A stretch of DNA of 64,000 nucleotides from Pseudomonas sp. (GTDB lineage Bacteria; Pseudomonadota; Gammaproteobacteria; Pseudomonadales; Pseudomonadaceae). Location of the stretch: assembly GCA_030656145.1 (NCBI GenBank), contig JAUSOF010000042.1, positions 62,001 to 126,000 on the forward strand, read 5' to 3'. The notes beneath the pieces were generated by a model. That model was not told the origin of the DNA and did not search any database. It was given only the letters and a program-made list of their open reading frames with translations. The position numbers and the translations under genes are program-made. How positions within the stretch are numbered: position 1 is the first letter of the stretch; every line of letters begins with the position of its first letter. This document shows, one piece after another, positions 45,319-55,202 of the stretch.

Positions 45319-45348
45319 GAGTGGCACCCTACGGATAGCGGGTTGCGC

Positions 45349-45744
45349 TCAATCCTGGCCATCGCGAAACCGATGGATCTGTCGGCGCTGCTTCTTGCTG
45401 GGCCGGCCGTCGGTCTGCACGCCCAGGGCGCCGGCCTTGCGCTGCGCGGCGGCCTGTTCACGGCGTTCGATACTCTCGGCGGTTTCGCTGTACAGCGCCT
45501 GCGCCTCGGGCGCACCGCGGCGCACGGCCGACAGCGCCTGAACCACCACGGTGCGCTCGTCGAAACCAACACGAATCAGCAGTTCATCACCGACCCGCGG
45601 CTCCTTGCCCGGCTTGCAGCGCTCGCCCCGGCAATGCACCTTGCCGCCCTCGATGGCCGCCTTGGCCAGGGCGCGGGTCTTGAAGAAGCGTGCGGCCCAC
45701 AGCCATTTATCCAGGCGTATCTTGTCGTCTTCTTTGTCGCTCAT
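45349..45744 (-). CDS. hslR: Hsp15 ribosome-recycling S4 protein HslR
   Basis: 131-residue RNA-binding heat-shock protein. In E. coli Hsp15 binds stalled 50S subunits carrying peptidyl-tRNA. The S4 domain, IRLDKWLWAARFFKTRALAKAAI (9-31) with GKVHCRGERCKPGKEPRVGD, takes the first half. The basic tail KKQRRQIHRF is at the C-terminus. It is divergent from rimB and convergent with SLC13. No hslO is visible in this window. Confidence 0.94.
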   Translation of the reverse strand: MSDKEDDKIRLDKWLWAARFFKTRALAKAAIEGGKVHCRGERCKPGKEPRVGDELLIRVGFDERTVVVQALSAVRRGAPEAQALYSETAESIERREQAAAQRKAGALGVQTDGRPSKKQRRQIHRFRDGQD

Positions 45745-45939
45745 TGCACTCTCGATCGAAACAGCCAGAGGTGATCAAAACATCGTATGCCATTGCAAGA
45801 TCACTTCCATGCAGGCACTCGGCGGGTGTTTTTTCACACGCTCTTTGCTCAAGTGAATTTTGCCTGATGCAGTTGTCATGAGGCCCAACTAGAATGCCCG
45901 CAACTATAGGCCAACCAGGCCTGACGGAATTAACCCAAT

Positions 45940-46407
45940 TTGAAGACCTTCGACCATCTCAGCGTGATCGGCCTGCGCGAATGGATCAACTTGCCCGAAC
46001 TGGGCATGGTCGGTCTGCGTGCGAAAATCGACACCGGCGCCAGCACCTCCTGCCTGCACGCCAGCGATATCCAGCCGTTCCAGCGTGATGGTGAAGACTG
46101 GGTGCGCTTCACCGCGCATCTCGGCACCCTGGTGCAGCGCCGCCATCGCTGCGAGGCGCAACTGGTAACGCTGAAGAACATCAAGAGCTCCACCGGTCAC
46201 GTGCAAAGCCGCTACGTGATTCGCACTCACATGGCCCTGGGTGATCGCCTGTGGCCAGTAGAGTTCACCCTGACCTGCCGTAAGACCATGCGCTATCGCG
46301 TGCTGCTCGGCTCCAAAGCGCTGGTTGCTGGCCAACTGGTGGTCAACCCAGCGCTGACTTATGTTCAAGACAAACCCTCGTTTGCTGACCTTTCTGGTGC
46401 CCCATGA
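45940..46407 (+). CDS. rimB: RimB retropepsin-like protease
   Basis: 155-residue cytoplasmic protein of the ATP-dependent zinc-protease/retropepsin-like family. [15 protein letters not shown] holds D-T-G with Asp31, and [19 protein letters not shown] near 125 is the second family motif. In Pseudomonas RimB works with RimK, which adds glutamates to ribosomal protein S6; RimB acts against that modification. The start is TTG (45940). The gene overlaps rimK by four bases (ATGA). The RimA partner known in P. fluorescens is not apparent here. It is divergent from hslR across 195 bases. Confidence 0.92.
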   Translation: MKTFDHLSVIGLREWINLPELGMVGLRAKIDTGASTSCLHASDIQPFQRDGEDWVRFTAHLGTLVQRRHRCEAQLVTLKNIKSSTGHVQSRYVIRTHMALGDRLWPVEFTLTCRKTMRYRVLLGSKALVAGQLVVNPALTYVQDKPSFADLSGAP

Positions 46408-47309
46408 AAATCGCTGTGCTGTCGCGCAATCCGCGCCTCTATTCCACTCGTCGCCTGGTCGAAGCCGGTCAGCTGCGCGGCCATGAGGTGGTGGTCATCG
46501 ACACCCTGCGCGCCTATATGAATATCGCCAGCCACAAGCCGCAGATCCACTACCGCGGCCAACCGCTAGAGGGCTTCGATGCGGTGATCCCACGGATCGG
46601 CGCTTCGGTGACCTTTTATGGCTGCGCGGTACTTCGTCAATTCGAGATGATGGGCGTGTTCCCGCTCAACGAATCGGTGGCCATCGCCCGCTCGCGCGAC
46701 AAGCTGCGCTCGCTGCAACTGCTGTCACGCCGCGGCATCGGACTGCCAGTAACCGGCTTTGCCCACTCGCCGGACGATATCGACGACCTGATCCAGATGG
46801 TCAACGGCGCGCCGCTGGTGATCAAGGTGCTGGAAGGCACCCAAGGCATCGGCGTGGTGCTCTGCGAAACCGCCAAAGCCGCCGAGTCGGTGATCGAGGC
46901 CTTCATGGGCCTCAAGCAGAACATCATGGTGCAGGAGTACATCAAGGAAGCCGGCGGCGCGGATATCCGCTGCTTCGTGGTCGGCGACAAGGTGATCGCC
47001 GCGATGAAGCGCCAGGCCAAGGCTGGCGAGTTCCGCTCCAACCTGCACCGTGGCGGCAGCGCCAGCCTGATCAAGATCACTCCTGAAGAGCGCATGACCG
47101 CGATCCGCGCCGCCAAGGTGATGGGCTTGAGTGTGGCGGGGGTGGATATCCTGCGCTCCAACCACGGCCCGCTGGTGATGGAAGTAAACTCCTCGCCCGG
47201 CCTGGAAGGCATCGAGACCACCACCGGCAAGGATGTCGCCAGCCTGGTGATCCAGTACCTGGAGAAGAACAGCGCACCCCACCTGACCCGCACCAAAGGC
47301 AAGGGCTAG
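46404..47309 (+). CDS. rimK: Ribosomal protein S6 glutamate ligase RimK
   Basis: 301-residue ATP-grasp ligase that adds glutamate residues to the C-terminus of S6 and can make poly-glutamate; it links ribosome composition to motility, virulence and c-di-GMP in pseudomonads. [21 protein letters not shown] opens the protein. ATP-grasp features include [18 protein letters not shown] (134-151), [16 protein letters not shown] (Mg/substrate loop) and [14 protein letters not shown] near 262. It is coupled to rimB by an ATGA overlap. Confidence 0.97.
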   Translation: MKIAVLSRNPRLYSTRRLVEAGQLRGHEVVVIDTLRAYMNIASHKPQIHYRGQPLEGFDAVIPRIGASVTFYGCAVLRQFEMMGVFPLNESVAIARSRDKLRSLQLLSRRGIGLPVTGFAHSPDDIDDLIQMVNGAPLVIKVLEGTQGIGVVLCETAKAAESVIEAFMGLKQNIMVQEYIKEAGGADIRCFVVGDKVIAAMKRQAKAGEFRSNLHRGGSASLIKITPEERMTAIRAAKVMGLSVAGVDILRSNHGPLVMEVNSSPGLEGIETTTGKDVASLVIQYLEKNSAPHLTRTKGKG

Positions 47310-47602
47310 CGAAAAGCGCCGCGAACCCAGCGGAGCGCGACGCTGAAATACCGTGGAAGGGGCTTTAGCCGCGGTGGGTCTTGAAGGCTGAAGGCAGCGC
47401 TGCTGAAGCAGGCCCGCGGATGGGCTGGCCTCCTCAGCGCTTCGATCAGGGCAGCGTTTTACGTGCGGCGTAACCCGGCACCTGCAGCGTACCGGCTGAC
47501 GTCATGTTGGGTTACGCGGCGGTGCAAATCCGGGCTTGATTCAAGACAGGCGCCGCCGCTAACCCAACCTACCAAGCCACGGTCATCTCTTGCAGCGGCC
47601 GG
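47310..47602. other. Intergenic region with GGGTTAGCGGCG repeat
   Basis: 293 bases between convergent rimK and envZ. The inverted repeat 47507-47573 (TTGGGTTACGCGGCGG facing CGCCGCCGCTAACCCAACC) is the main feature; the rest is unassigned. A carboxypeptidase gene found here in P. aeruginosa (from memory) is absent. Confidence 0.55.
47507..47573. repeat. GGGTTAGCGGCG inverted repeat
   Basis: TTGGGTTACGCGGCGG on the left and its near inverse, CCGCCGCTAACCCAACCTAC, on the right. A related pair occurs at 63305-63374 and a lone arm near 5760. Confidence 0.75.
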
Positions 47603-48916
47603 TCAGACCGCGTCGCGCGGCAGCAGCAAGCCTAGCGGCAGGCAGACCCGCGCTTCCAGACCACCGCCTGAACGGTTGCGCAACTCGACACTGCCGCCGT
47701 GCAAGGCCGCAATACGCTTGACGATGGCCAGACCTAACCCTGCACCCTGGCCGCCACGGGCGCGGTCGCCACGCGTGAATGGGTTGAAGATGCTGCCCAG
47801 CTCGGCGGGATCGATACCGGCGCCACGGTCGAGCACGCTGAGCACGACGTAGGGGGCACTGCAATTGCCCGACACCGACACGGCGACTTCGACCGCATTG
47901 CCGCCATAGCGCAGGGCGTTCTCGATAAGGTTGACCAGCAGCCGCTTGATCGATACTCGCCGCAACGGAAAGATCGGCACCGACTCCAGGCACAGGCGTA
48001 CCTGCTCCCGCTGCTGGTTATAGGGCGCCACCACTTCGCGGATCAACTCGAGCAAGTCGAGCTCTTCGACAGGCTCATCGCGACCGTCGCGGATAAAGGC
48101 GAGAAACTGGTCGAGAATTGCATCCATGTCCTCGATGTCGCGGACCATGTCCTCGGTCAGCTCGGAATCGTGGTTCAACAGTTCCAGGGACAGGCGCAAG
48201 CGAGTTAACGGCGTGCGCAAGTCATGGGACACCCCGGCCAGCATCAACTCGCGCTCACGGCCAGCCTGCTCCACGTCTTCGGCCATCTGGTTGAAGGCAC
48301 GGTAGACCTCGGCCATTTCACTCGGCGAAGCGCTGACCGGCAAACGCACGCTGCGACCCTTGCCGAGCTGTCGGGCGGCGAACACCAGGCGCTTCAAGGG
48401 AGCACTGAGCTGGCGCACGAAGATCCAGGCGGCAGCAGTGGAGAGTAAACCGATGCCAAGGAACCAGCCCAGGACACTCCAGATCCGCTGGCCACGCAGG
48501 GGGTGCGGGTACATCGGCACCCGCAACCACTCACTGCCCAGTGCCGGTGCATGCACCCACAGCGCTGGCGGGCTTTTTGCGCGCACCCGCACCTCGGTTT
48601 CAGGACCGAGTTCGGCCTGCATCTGCCGCTCGAATATCTCGCTGTAGGGCCAGTGCTGCTCGCTGGCTGGCACCTCGTCGCGCGGCGTGCGCTGGAGGCC
48701 TGCCGCATTGGCGATCTTCGCGCGAGCATCCGGATCGGCCGCCCAATAGGCGCGCAGGGTTAACGCGGCGCCATGACTGTACTGACGGTCGACCAGCATG
48801 TCCTCGTTCATCATCAGATAAACCAGGGTCAGCGCCTTGGAGAACAGCACCACGATCAACACCAACCAGAGGGTGCGAGCGAAGAAGCTTTGCGGGAACC
48901 ACAGCGGAGTTTTCAT
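47603..48916 (-). CDS. envZ: EnvZ/AmgS-type sensor histidine kinase
   Basis: 437 residues. TM1 at about 13-35, a periplasmic domain to about 143, TM2 (VLGWFLGIGLLSTAAAWIFV), HAMP, and a dimerisation domain with AGVSHDLRTPL (phospho-acceptor His231) follow. The N box is NLIENALRYGGN (about 329-340), with VLDRGAGIDPAEL (G1) and GAGLGLAIVKRIA (G2). In P. aeruginosa the kinase of this locus is AmgS, which with AmgR answers membrane stress and sets aminoglycoside tolerance; the OmpR/EnvZ name is by homology. The ATG at 48916 is preferred to an adjoining TTG. Only 96 bases separate it from ompR, and a 24-bp perfect inverted repeat lies between. Confidence 0.93.
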   Translation of the reverse strand: MKTPLWFPQSFFARTLWLVLIVVLFSKALTLVYLMMNEDMLVDRQYSHGAALTLRAYWAADPDARAKIANAAGLQRTPRDEVPASEQHWPYSEIFERQMQAELGPETEVRVRAKSPPALWVHAPALGSEWLRVPMYPHPLRGQRIWSVLGWFLGIGLLSTAAAWIFVRQLSAPLKRLVFAARQLGKGRSVRLPVSASPSEMAEVYRAFNQMAEDVEQAGRERELMLAGVSHDLRTPLTRLRLSLELLNHDSELTEDMVRDIEDMDAILDQFLAFIRDGRDEPVEELDLLELIREVVAPYNQQREQVRLCLESVPIFPLRRVSIKRLLVNLIENALRYGGNAVEVAVSVSGNCSAPYVVLSVLDRGAGIDPAELGSIFNPFTRGDRARGGQGAGLGLAIVKRIAALHGGSVELRNRSGGGLEARVCLPLGLLLPRDAV

Positions 48917-48932
48917 CAAAAAGACAGGATCC

Positions 48933-48990
48933 GTAGGAGCCAGCTTGCTGGCGATCAGGGCGTCAGGATCGCCAGCAAGCTGGCTCCTAC
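48933..48990. repeat. Perfect 24-bp inverted repeat between ompR and envZ
   Basis: Arms 48933-48956 and 48967-48990 are exact reverse complements, beginning GTAGGAGCCAGCTTGCTGGC and ending CTCCTAC, with a 10-base loop. The same right arm is in 13157-13180 and, almost complete, in 55157-55179. Confidence 0.95.
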
Positions 48991-49012
48991 ACGGGGTTTG
49001 CTGGGCGAGCCG

Positions 49013-49747
49013 TCACTTATTGCCATCCGGCACAAACACATAGCCCACACCCCAGACCGTCTGGATATAACGTGGTTTGGACGGGTCAGGCTCGATCAAG
49101 CGGCGCAGGCGTGAAATCTGCACGTCGATGGAGCGCTCCAGGGCGTCCCACTCGCGGCCACGGGCCAGGTTCATCAACTTATCGCGGGTCAGCGGTTCGC
49201 GGGCATGCTGGACCAACGCCTTGAGCACGGCGAACTCGCCGGTGGTGAGCATGTGTACCTCATCACCCTTCTTCAGCTCGCGAGTGGCCAGTGACAGTTC
49301 GTACTCGCCGAAACTGACGCTTTCGTCCTCTGCACCCGGCGCGCCGGGAACCACCGGAGCCTGACGGCGTAGCACGGCCTTGATCCGCGCCAGCAACTCG
49401 CGCGGGTTGAAGGGCTTGGCCAGGTAGTCATCGGCGCCCAACTCCAGGCCCTGGATACGGCTGGTTTCATCACCCTTGGCAGTGAGCATGATGATCGGCA
49501 CCTGATTGTTCGCCGCACGCAGCCGGCGGCATGCCGACAAGCCATCCTCACCTGGCAGCATCAGGTCGAGCACCACCAGATGAAACAGCTCGCGCGCCAA
49601 CAGGCGATCCATCTGCTCGACGTTCTCCACCGTGCGCACGCGGTAGCCCTGCTCCTCGAAGAAACGCTCAAGCAGACGCCGCAAGCGGGCATCATCATCG
49701 ACAACCAGAATTTTCTCGCCTTCAAGCGGAAGTGCAGTGCTGCTCAT
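49013..49747 (-). CDS. ompR: OmpR/AmgR-type response regulator
   Basis: 244 residues. A receiver domain opens with EKILVVDDDARLRRLL, has its phospho-acceptor Asp61 in VLDLMLPG and AKPFNPREL at the end. A winged-helix DNA-binding domain (about 145-240) ends with RLRRLIEPDPSKPRYIQTVWG-type OmpR sequence. The start at 49747 has AAGGAGCTTCT before the ATG; the longer frame lacks one. By locus it corresponds to P. aeruginosa AmgR. First gene of the ompR-envZ operon on the minus strand; the envZ start is beyond the inverted repeat, so differential expression is possible. Confidence 0.95.
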   Translation of the reverse strand: MSSTALPLEGEKILVVDDDARLRRLLERFFEEQGYRVRTVENVEQMDRLLARELFHLVVLDLMLPGEDGLSACRRLRAANNQVPIIMLTAKGDETSRIQGLELGADDYLAKPFNPRELLARIKAVLRRQAPVVPGAPGAEDESVSFGEYELSLATRELKKGDEVHMLTTGEFAVLKALVQHAREPLTRDKLMNLARGREWDALERSIDVQISRLRRLIEPDPSKPRYIQTVWGVGYVFVPDGNK

Positions 49748-50118
49748 AGAAGCTCCTTGACCGAGAACCTGCGCCGCCCGTCGGACGGGTACAGTTTCCA
49801 ATGCGCGCATTATGGCTCAGCCACCACGATCACCGGTGCAGCCATTGTTAGCAGATTTTTCGCCGTGGGCCGGCAAACCAGAACGGATGAGGGCTAAACC
49901 GCAGTCTTGCGGTCATCTTGCCCCCGTCAACGCCCCTCATGTCAGCCCACCATCCCAGATGGCAGCTAATGGTTATAATGCGCCGCTCTATCGTCTGGCC
50001 CGTGGTTCGCGCGGCCGGTTTTTCGTTTCAGAGGGTGTGAACATATCCAACGTCGTCGCCGAGACATCCGCAGCAGGCGCGCGTTTTTCACAGCCTCTCA
50101 GTGTGGGTAGCTTTTCAT
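49748..50118. other. Divergent ompR/tex intergenic region
   Basis: 371 bases. TATAAT at 49974-49979 (GGTTATAATGCG) is a strong -10 match, most likely for tex, with a weak -35. No repeat or gene is seen; the 130-base leader before tex contains a GTTTTTCGTTTC stretch. Confidence 0.55.
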
Positions 50119-52458
50119 ATGCTCAGCATCAATAACCGCATCGCCGAAGAACTGGGCGTGCGCCCGCAACAGGTTGCCGCCGCCGTGGCACTGCTCGATG
50201 AAGGCTCCACCGTACCGTTCATCTCCCGTTACCGTAAGGAAGTCACCGGTAGCCTGGATGACACCCAGCTGCGCCACCTCGAAGAGCGCCTGCGTTACCT
50301 GCGCGAATTGGACGATCGGCGCGCCAGCATCCTCGCCAGCATCGAGGAACAGGGCAAACTGACTCCAGAACTGACCCGCGAGATCAACCTGGCCGAAACC
50401 AAGACCCGCCTGGAAGATTTGTACCTGCCGTATAAACAGAAACGCCGCACCAAGGGCCAGATCGCCCTGGAAGCCGGCCTTGGCGAACTGGCCGACGCCC
50501 TGTTCAACGACCCAAGCCTGGCCCCGGAGAGCGAAGCCACACGCTTCGTCGACGCCGAAAAAGGCTTCGCCGACATCAAGGCCGTGCTCGAAGGCGCCAA
50601 GTACATCCTCATGGAGCGCTTCGCCGAAGACGCCACCCTGCTGGCCAACCTGCGCAGCTTTCTCAAGGACAACGCCACCCTCAGCGCCCGCCTGATAGCC
50701 GGCAAGGAGCAGGACGGCGCCAAGTTCCGCGATTACTTCGAACACGACGAGAAGCTGAAAAACGCCCCCTCGCACCGTGCCCTGGCGATTTTCCGCGGGC
50801 GCAACGAGGGCTTCCTCAGCGCCAGCCTGAAGATCGGCGAAGAGCTGCCGGGCACCCTGCACCCTTGCGAAGGCATGGTTGCCGAACGCTTCGGCATCAG
50901 CAATCAGGGCCGGGCGGCCGACAAATGGCTGGGCGAAGTGGTGCGCTGGACCTGGAAGGTCAAGCTCTACACCCACCTGGAGACCGACCTGCTCGGCGAA
51001 CTGCGCGAAGGTGCCGAAGACGAGGCGATCGCGGTGTTCGCCCGCAACATGCACGACCTGCTGCTGGCCGCACCGGCCGGCCCGCGCGCCACCCTGGGCT
51101 TCGATCCGGGCCTGCGCACCGGCTGCAAGGTCGCGGTGGTCGACAGCACCGGCAAGCTGCTCGACACCGCCACCGTCTATCCGCATGCGCCGCGCAATGA
51201 CTGGGACGGCACCCTCAATACCCTGGCCAAGCTGTGCGCCAAGCACTCGGTCGATCTGGTGGCCATCGGCAACGGCACCGCCAGCCGCGAAAGCGACAAA
51301 CTGATGATCGAGCTGATCAAGAAGCACCCAGAGCTCAAGCTGACCAAGATCATGGTCAGCGAAGCCGGCGCCTCGGTCTATTCGGCATCGGAGTTGGCGG
51401 CCAAGGAATTCCCCGACCTCGACGTATCGATTCGCAGCGCCGTGTCCATCGCCCGCCGCCTGCAGGACCCACTGGCCGAGCTGGTGAAGATCGACCCGAA
51501 ATCCATCGGCGTCGGCCAGTACCAGCACGACGTGTCCCAGCTCAAGCTGGCGCGCAGCCTGGACGCGGTGGTGGAAGACTGCGTGAACGCCGTCGGCGTC
51601 GACGTCAACACCGCCTCGGTCGCCCTGCTTGCGCGGATCTCCGGGTTGAATACGACCCTGGCGCAGAACATCGTCGCGCACCGCGATGCCAATGGTGCGT
51701 TCAAGACCCGCGCCGCGCTGAAAAAAGTGTCGCGCCTGGGCGAAAAAACCTTCGAGCAGGCCGCCGGCTTCCTCCGTGTGATGAACGGTGACAACCCGCT
51801 GGACGCCTCGGCGGTGCACCCGGAAACCTACCCGCTGGTGCAGCGCATCGCCGCCGACACCGGCCGTGACATTCGCACCCTGGTCGGCGACGCAGCCTTT
51901 ATCAAGCGCCTCGACCCGAAGAAATTCACCGATGAAACGTTTGGCCTGGTCACCGTCGGCGACATCCTCGCCGAGCTGGAAAAGCCTGGCCGCGATCCAC
52001 GCCCGGAATTCAAGACCGCCGAATTCCAGGAGGGCGTCGAAACCCTAAAGGATCTCGAGCTGGGGATGATCCTTGAAGGCGTGGTGACCAACGTCACCAA
52101 CTTTGGCGCGTTCGTCGACATCGGCGTGCATCAGGACGGCCTGGTGCACATCTCGGCACTCTCGGAGAAGTTCATCAAGGACCCGCACGAAGCGGTCAAG
52201 GCCGGCGACGTGGTCAAGGTCAAGGTGATGGAAGTGGACATCCCGCGTAACCGCATCGCCCTGTCGATGCGCATGGGCGACACCCCGGGCGAGAAAATAG
52301 AGGGCGTGCGCAGCGGCACGCGCAACGGCTCCCGCGGCGACGGCAAGCGTGACACCAGCCCTCGGCCACCGGCCAGCACACCACGTGCAGAACCGCAGCC
52401 CGCCAGCAACGCCGCCATGGCCGCGCTGTTCGCCAATGCCAAGCAGCTAAGGAAGTAA
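50119..52458 (+). CDS. tex: Transcription accessory protein Tex
   Basis: 779-residue RNA-binding protein of the Tex family, which in P. aeruginosa is an essential-like transcription/RNA factor. [16 protein letters not shown] opens it. An HTH bundle, the YqgF-like RNase-H-fold domain near 325 ([18 protein letters not shown]), the helix-hairpin-helix region near 515 ([10 protein letters not shown]) and an S1 RNA-binding domain at about 645-720 ([21 protein letters not shown]) follow in order. The ATG at 50119 gives the usual 779-residue length; the GTG at 50101 is an alternative. The thioesterase gene follows after three bases. Confidence 0.95.
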   Translation: MLSINNRIAEELGVRPQQVAAAVALLDEGSTVPFISRYRKEVTGSLDDTQLRHLEERLRYLRELDDRRASILASIEEQGKLTPELTREINLAETKTRLEDLYLPYKQKRRTKGQIALEAGLGELADALFNDPSLAPESEATRFVDAEKGFADIKAVLEGAKYILMERFAEDATLLANLRSFLKDNATLSARLIAGKEQDGAKFRDYFEHDEKLKNAPSHRALAIFRGRNEGFLSASLKIGEELPGTLHPCEGMVAERFGISNQGRAADKWLGEVVRWTWKVKLYTHLETDLLGELREGAEDEAIAVFARNMHDLLLAAPAGPRATLGFDPGLRTGCKVAVVDSTGKLLDTATVYPHAPRNDWDGTLNTLAKLCAKHSVDLVAIGNGTASRESDKLMIELIKKHPELKLTKIMVSEAGASVYSASELAAKEFPDLDVSIRSAVSIARRLQDPLAELVKIDPKSIGVGQYQHDVSQLKLARSLDAVVEDCVNAVGVDVNTASVALLARISGLNTTLAQNIVAHRDANGAFKTRAALKKVSRLGEKTFEQAAGFLRVMNGDNPLDASAVHPETYPLVQRIAADTGRDIRTLVGDAAFIKRLDPKKFTDETFGLVTVGDILAELEKPGRDPRPEFKTAEFQEGVETLKDLELGMILEGVVTNVTNFGAFVDIGVHQDGLVHISALSEKFIKDPHEAVKAGDVVKVKVMEVDIPRNRIALSMRMGDTPGEKIEGVRSGTRNGSRGDGKRDTSPRPPASTPRAEPQPASNAAMAALFANAKQLRK

Positions 52459-52461
52459 ACC

Positions 52462-52848
52462 ATGAGCAACACGTCTCCAGTCGGCCAGGACAGTGCATTC
52501 AGCACGCTGCTCGGCATGACCATCGAGAAAGCCGAAAATGGTGAGTCCCAGGTGCGCATGAGCATGCAGGACCACCTGCTCAATCTGCACGGACGCATGC
52601 ACGGCGGCGCGCTGTTCTCGCTGATCGACACGGCGCTCGGCCAAGCCAGCCACAGCCTGTTCGATGGCCAGGCGGGCAGCATGACCCTGGAATGCAAGGT
52701 CAACTACATCCGCGCGGTCAGCGAAGGCGAAATCGTCTGCAACGCCCGCGTGCTGAGTGCCGGGCGCAAGGTGCACGTGCTGGAAGCGCGGGTGCAGCAG
52801 GGTGACAAACTGGTGGCCACGGCCCAGGCCACCTTTATCTGCAAGTGA
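52462..52848 (+). CDS. PaaI-family hotdog thioesterase
   Basis: 128 residues with one hotdog domain. LNLHGRMHGGALFSLIDTALGQA (about 40-62) is the PaaI/4HBT signature, with His in HGR and Asp in SLIDTA near the expected catalytic position; ECKVNYIRAVSEGE follows. It hydrolyses acyl-CoA thioesters, substrate unknown. It starts three bases after the tex stop, so the two are co-transcribed. The P. aeruginosa neighbour of tex is also a thioesterase (from memory). Confidence 0.92.
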   Translation: MSNTSPVGQDSAFSTLLGMTIEKAENGESQVRMSMQDHLLNLHGRMHGGALFSLIDTALGQASHSLFDGQAGSMTLECKVNYIRAVSEGEIVCNARVLSAGRKVHVLEARVQQGDKLVATAQATFICK

Positions 52849-53090
52849 CTCACCCCGAGCCGGCGCTGCCGATAGCGACCGCCGGCATCAGGTGCAGGCG
52901 ACAAGCGGGTCGCAAAGGCGTAAGCCGCCTTCGCCAGCGTGTAATCGCCTGCACCCAGACTGAGCTAGGGTAACCACGTCGTGCTGCGCCCAGGGCCAAC
53001 AGCTACGCCGCAATTCGCCGTTACCGGCCCCTTGTAGAGCAATCGATTCGCCCCCATATTGAGGCGACCGATGCGTAAAGGAATGCAATC

Positions 53091-54671
53091 TTGAGCGACC
53101 TGTTCTCCCGCCGCCTGGCCCTGCTCGGCGAGCGCGCCAACCTCTCCCTGCTTTCCCAGTGCTTGCACGGCATCGAGCGTGAATGCCTGCGCGTCAACGC
53201 TGATGGCCAACTGGCCCTGACCCCGCACCCGACGGCGCTGGGCTCGGCGCTGACGCACCCACAGATCACTACGGACTATTCCGAGGCGCTGCTGGAGTTC
53301 ATCACCCCAGCGGAGCCGGACCCGGCCATCACCCTGGCCGATCTCGAACAGATTCATCGCTTCGTCTACAGCAAGCTCGACGGCGAATACCTGTGGAGCC
53401 CCTCGATGCCCTGCCCCCTGCCGGACGAGCAGACCATTCCGATCGCCGCGTATGGCGACTCGCACATCGGCAAGCTCAAATACGTCTACCGCAGTGGTCT
53501 GGCGCTGCGTTACGGCAAGACCATGCAGTGCATTGCCGGCATTCACTACAACTTCTCCCTGCCGGACAACCTGTGGCCACTGCTGCAGCAGGCAGAGGGC
53601 AATACGCGGGACGCGCGCGACTACCAATCGGCGCGCTACATCGCCCTGATTCGCAACTTCCGCCGCTACAGCTGGCTGCTGATGTACCTGTTCGGCGCCT
53701 CGCCGGCCCTGGATGCCGGCTTCTTGCGTGGCCGCCCGCACCAACTGCAGCAACTTGACGAGCACACTCTGTACCTGCCCTACGCCACCAGCCTGCGCAT
53801 GAGCGATCTGGGCTATCAGAGCAACGCCCAGGCCGGCCTCACGCCCTGCTATAACGACCTGGCCAGCTACACCGACAGCCTGCGCAAGGCCGTCGCCACG
53901 CCCTACCCGCCCTACGTCGAGATCGGCGCGAAGAAGGATGGCGAATGGCTGCAACTCAACACCAACATCCTGCAGATCGAGAACGAGTACTACTCGAACA
54001 TCCGCCCGAAGCGCGTGGCCCACAGCGGCGAACGGCCGATCCAGGCGCTGATGGCCCGTGGCGTGCAATACATCGAAGTGCGCTGCCTGGACATCAACCC
54101 CTTCCTGCCGCTGGGCATCGACTTGGTCGAAGCGCGCTTCCTCGACGCCTTCCTGCTGTTCTGTGCGCTGCAGGAAAGCCCGCCACTGGGCGGCGACGAA
54201 TGCCACGCCTGCACCGACAACTTCCTCAAGGTGGTCAAAGACGGTCGCCGCCCTGGACTGCACTTGCAGCTGCGGGGCCAACCCGTGGCGCTGCAGGCCT
54301 GGGCCCACGAGCTACTCGACAGCATCCAGCAAACGGCCAGCTTGCTCGATCAGAGCCATGGCAACGAAACACACAGCCAGGCTCTGCAGCTACAACGCGC
54401 CAAGGTCGACGATGCCAGCCTGACCCCTTCGGCCCAGGTGCTCGCGCACTTGCAACAGGGTGAAAGCTTCAGCCAGTTCTCACTGCGCCAGAGCAAGCTG
54501 CACGCCGACTATTTCCGCAGCCAGCCGCTGAGCGCAGAACAACAGGCCAGCTTCGAAGCCGCGAGCGCACGCTCATTGCGCGAGCAGGCCGAACTGGAGG
54601 CTCAGGAAGAAGGTGATTTCGACAGCTTTGCCGCGGCCTACCAGGCGAGCATCCTGGCCCCGGCGAGTTAG
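53091..54671 (+). CDS. gshA: Glutamate-cysteine ligase
   Basis: 526-residue proteobacterial-type (E. coli GshA, about 518) ligase joining glutamate and cysteine by ATP, the first step in glutathione synthesis. [21 protein letters not shown] at about 23-43, [12 protein letters not shown] and [20 protein letters not shown] near 285 are family sequence. The start is TTG, nine bases after AAAGGA. No ATG nearer the start fits. It is monocistronic in layout, followed by a 207-base gap. Confidence 0.95.
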   Translation: MSDLFSRRLALLGERANLSLLSQCLHGIERECLRVNADGQLALTPHPTALGSALTHPQITTDYSEALLEFITPAEPDPAITLADLEQIHRFVYSKLDGEYLWSPSMPCPLPDEQTIPIAAYGDSHIGKLKYVYRSGLALRYGKTMQCIAGIHYNFSLPDNLWPLLQQAEGNTRDARDYQSARYIALIRNFRRYSWLLMYLFGASPALDAGFLRGRPHQLQQLDEHTLYLPYATSLRMSDLGYQSNAQAGLTPCYNDLASYTDSLRKAVATPYPPYVEIGAKKDGEWLQLNTNILQIENEYYSNIRPKRVAHSGERPIQALMARGVQYIEVRCLDINPFLPLGIDLVEARFLDAFLLFCALQESPPLGGDECHACTDNFLKVVKDGRRPGLHLQLRGQPVALQAWAHELLDSIQQTASLLDQSHGNETHSQALQLQRAKVDDASLTPSAQVLAHLQQGESFSQFSLRQSKLHADYFRSQPLSAEQQASFEAASARSLREQAELEAQEEGDFDSFAAAYQASILAPAS

Positions 54672-54878
54672 GCCGGAAAAATACCCACGGTCACGGGCGA
54701 GTGCAACGCAGTTGCAGCCGTCCGACGACGGTCGCAATAGGCAACCGGTTTTTTCTCAGCCTTTTAGTCGACCCGGTCACAAAAGCAACCCGCGGGGCAA
54801 AAGCCGAGACCCGCGGTGCGACCAAGGGAGCCACGCACAACTAGCATAGGCACAGAGCGATCAACACGAGCCGTGCCC

Positions 54879-55082
54879 ATGGAGTGCGACGCCAAACCCA
54901 AGGATGACCGTGACTGGAGCCTGGAAAGCCTGAACAAGGCTTACCAGCAAGGCTACATGGCGGGCCTCACCGGCCACCCCAATACCCGCCACGATCAAAG
55001 CGCCGAGGTGCTTGCCGCTGCCTGGGAGGCCGGCTGGGACGACGGCCATGAGCAACTGCTGCGCCAGCAGAAGAGCGCCTGA
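54879..55082 (+). CDS. Ribosome modulation factor-like protein
   Basis: 67 residues. LNKAYQQGYMAGLTGHPNT and AAAWEAGWDDGHEQLL match the two halves of the RMF family (short helix-turn-helix protein that dimerises 70S ribosomes into 100S in stationary phase). The main Rmf of pseudomonads is encoded elsewhere, so this would be a paralogue. The start is uncertain: ATG 54879 has only a weak site (CGAG), and a longer frame begins at 54816. It lies between gshA and argA. Confidence 0.75.
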   Translation: MECDAKPKDDRDWSLESLNKAYQQGYMAGLTGHPNTRHDQSAEVLAAAWEAGWDDGHEQLLRQQKSA

Positions 55083-55097
55083 AGGCTTGGCTACGCC

Positions 55098-55179
55098 TTT
55101 TTAGGAGCTCGCCTGCTGCGATCCAGCCTCCCGGCGACGCTTTTCAGGTCAAAAGCATCGCCAGCAAGCTGGCTCCTAC
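55098..55179. repeat. Degenerate GTAGGAGCC repeat pair
   Basis: TTAGGAGCTCGCCTGCTGCG on the left is a decayed left arm; ATCGCCAGCAAGCTGGCTCC plus TAC (55157-55179) is an intact right arm identical to part of 48967-48990. Confidence 0.7.
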
Positions 55180-55202
55180 ACACTTCGCTGCGCAATTGGC
55201 GG

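Noticed and set aside
45745..45939. A rimA gene before rimB
   Set aside because: P. fluorescens has RimA upstream of RimB, but this 195-base divergent gap has no frame with a start, ribosome site and suitable length.
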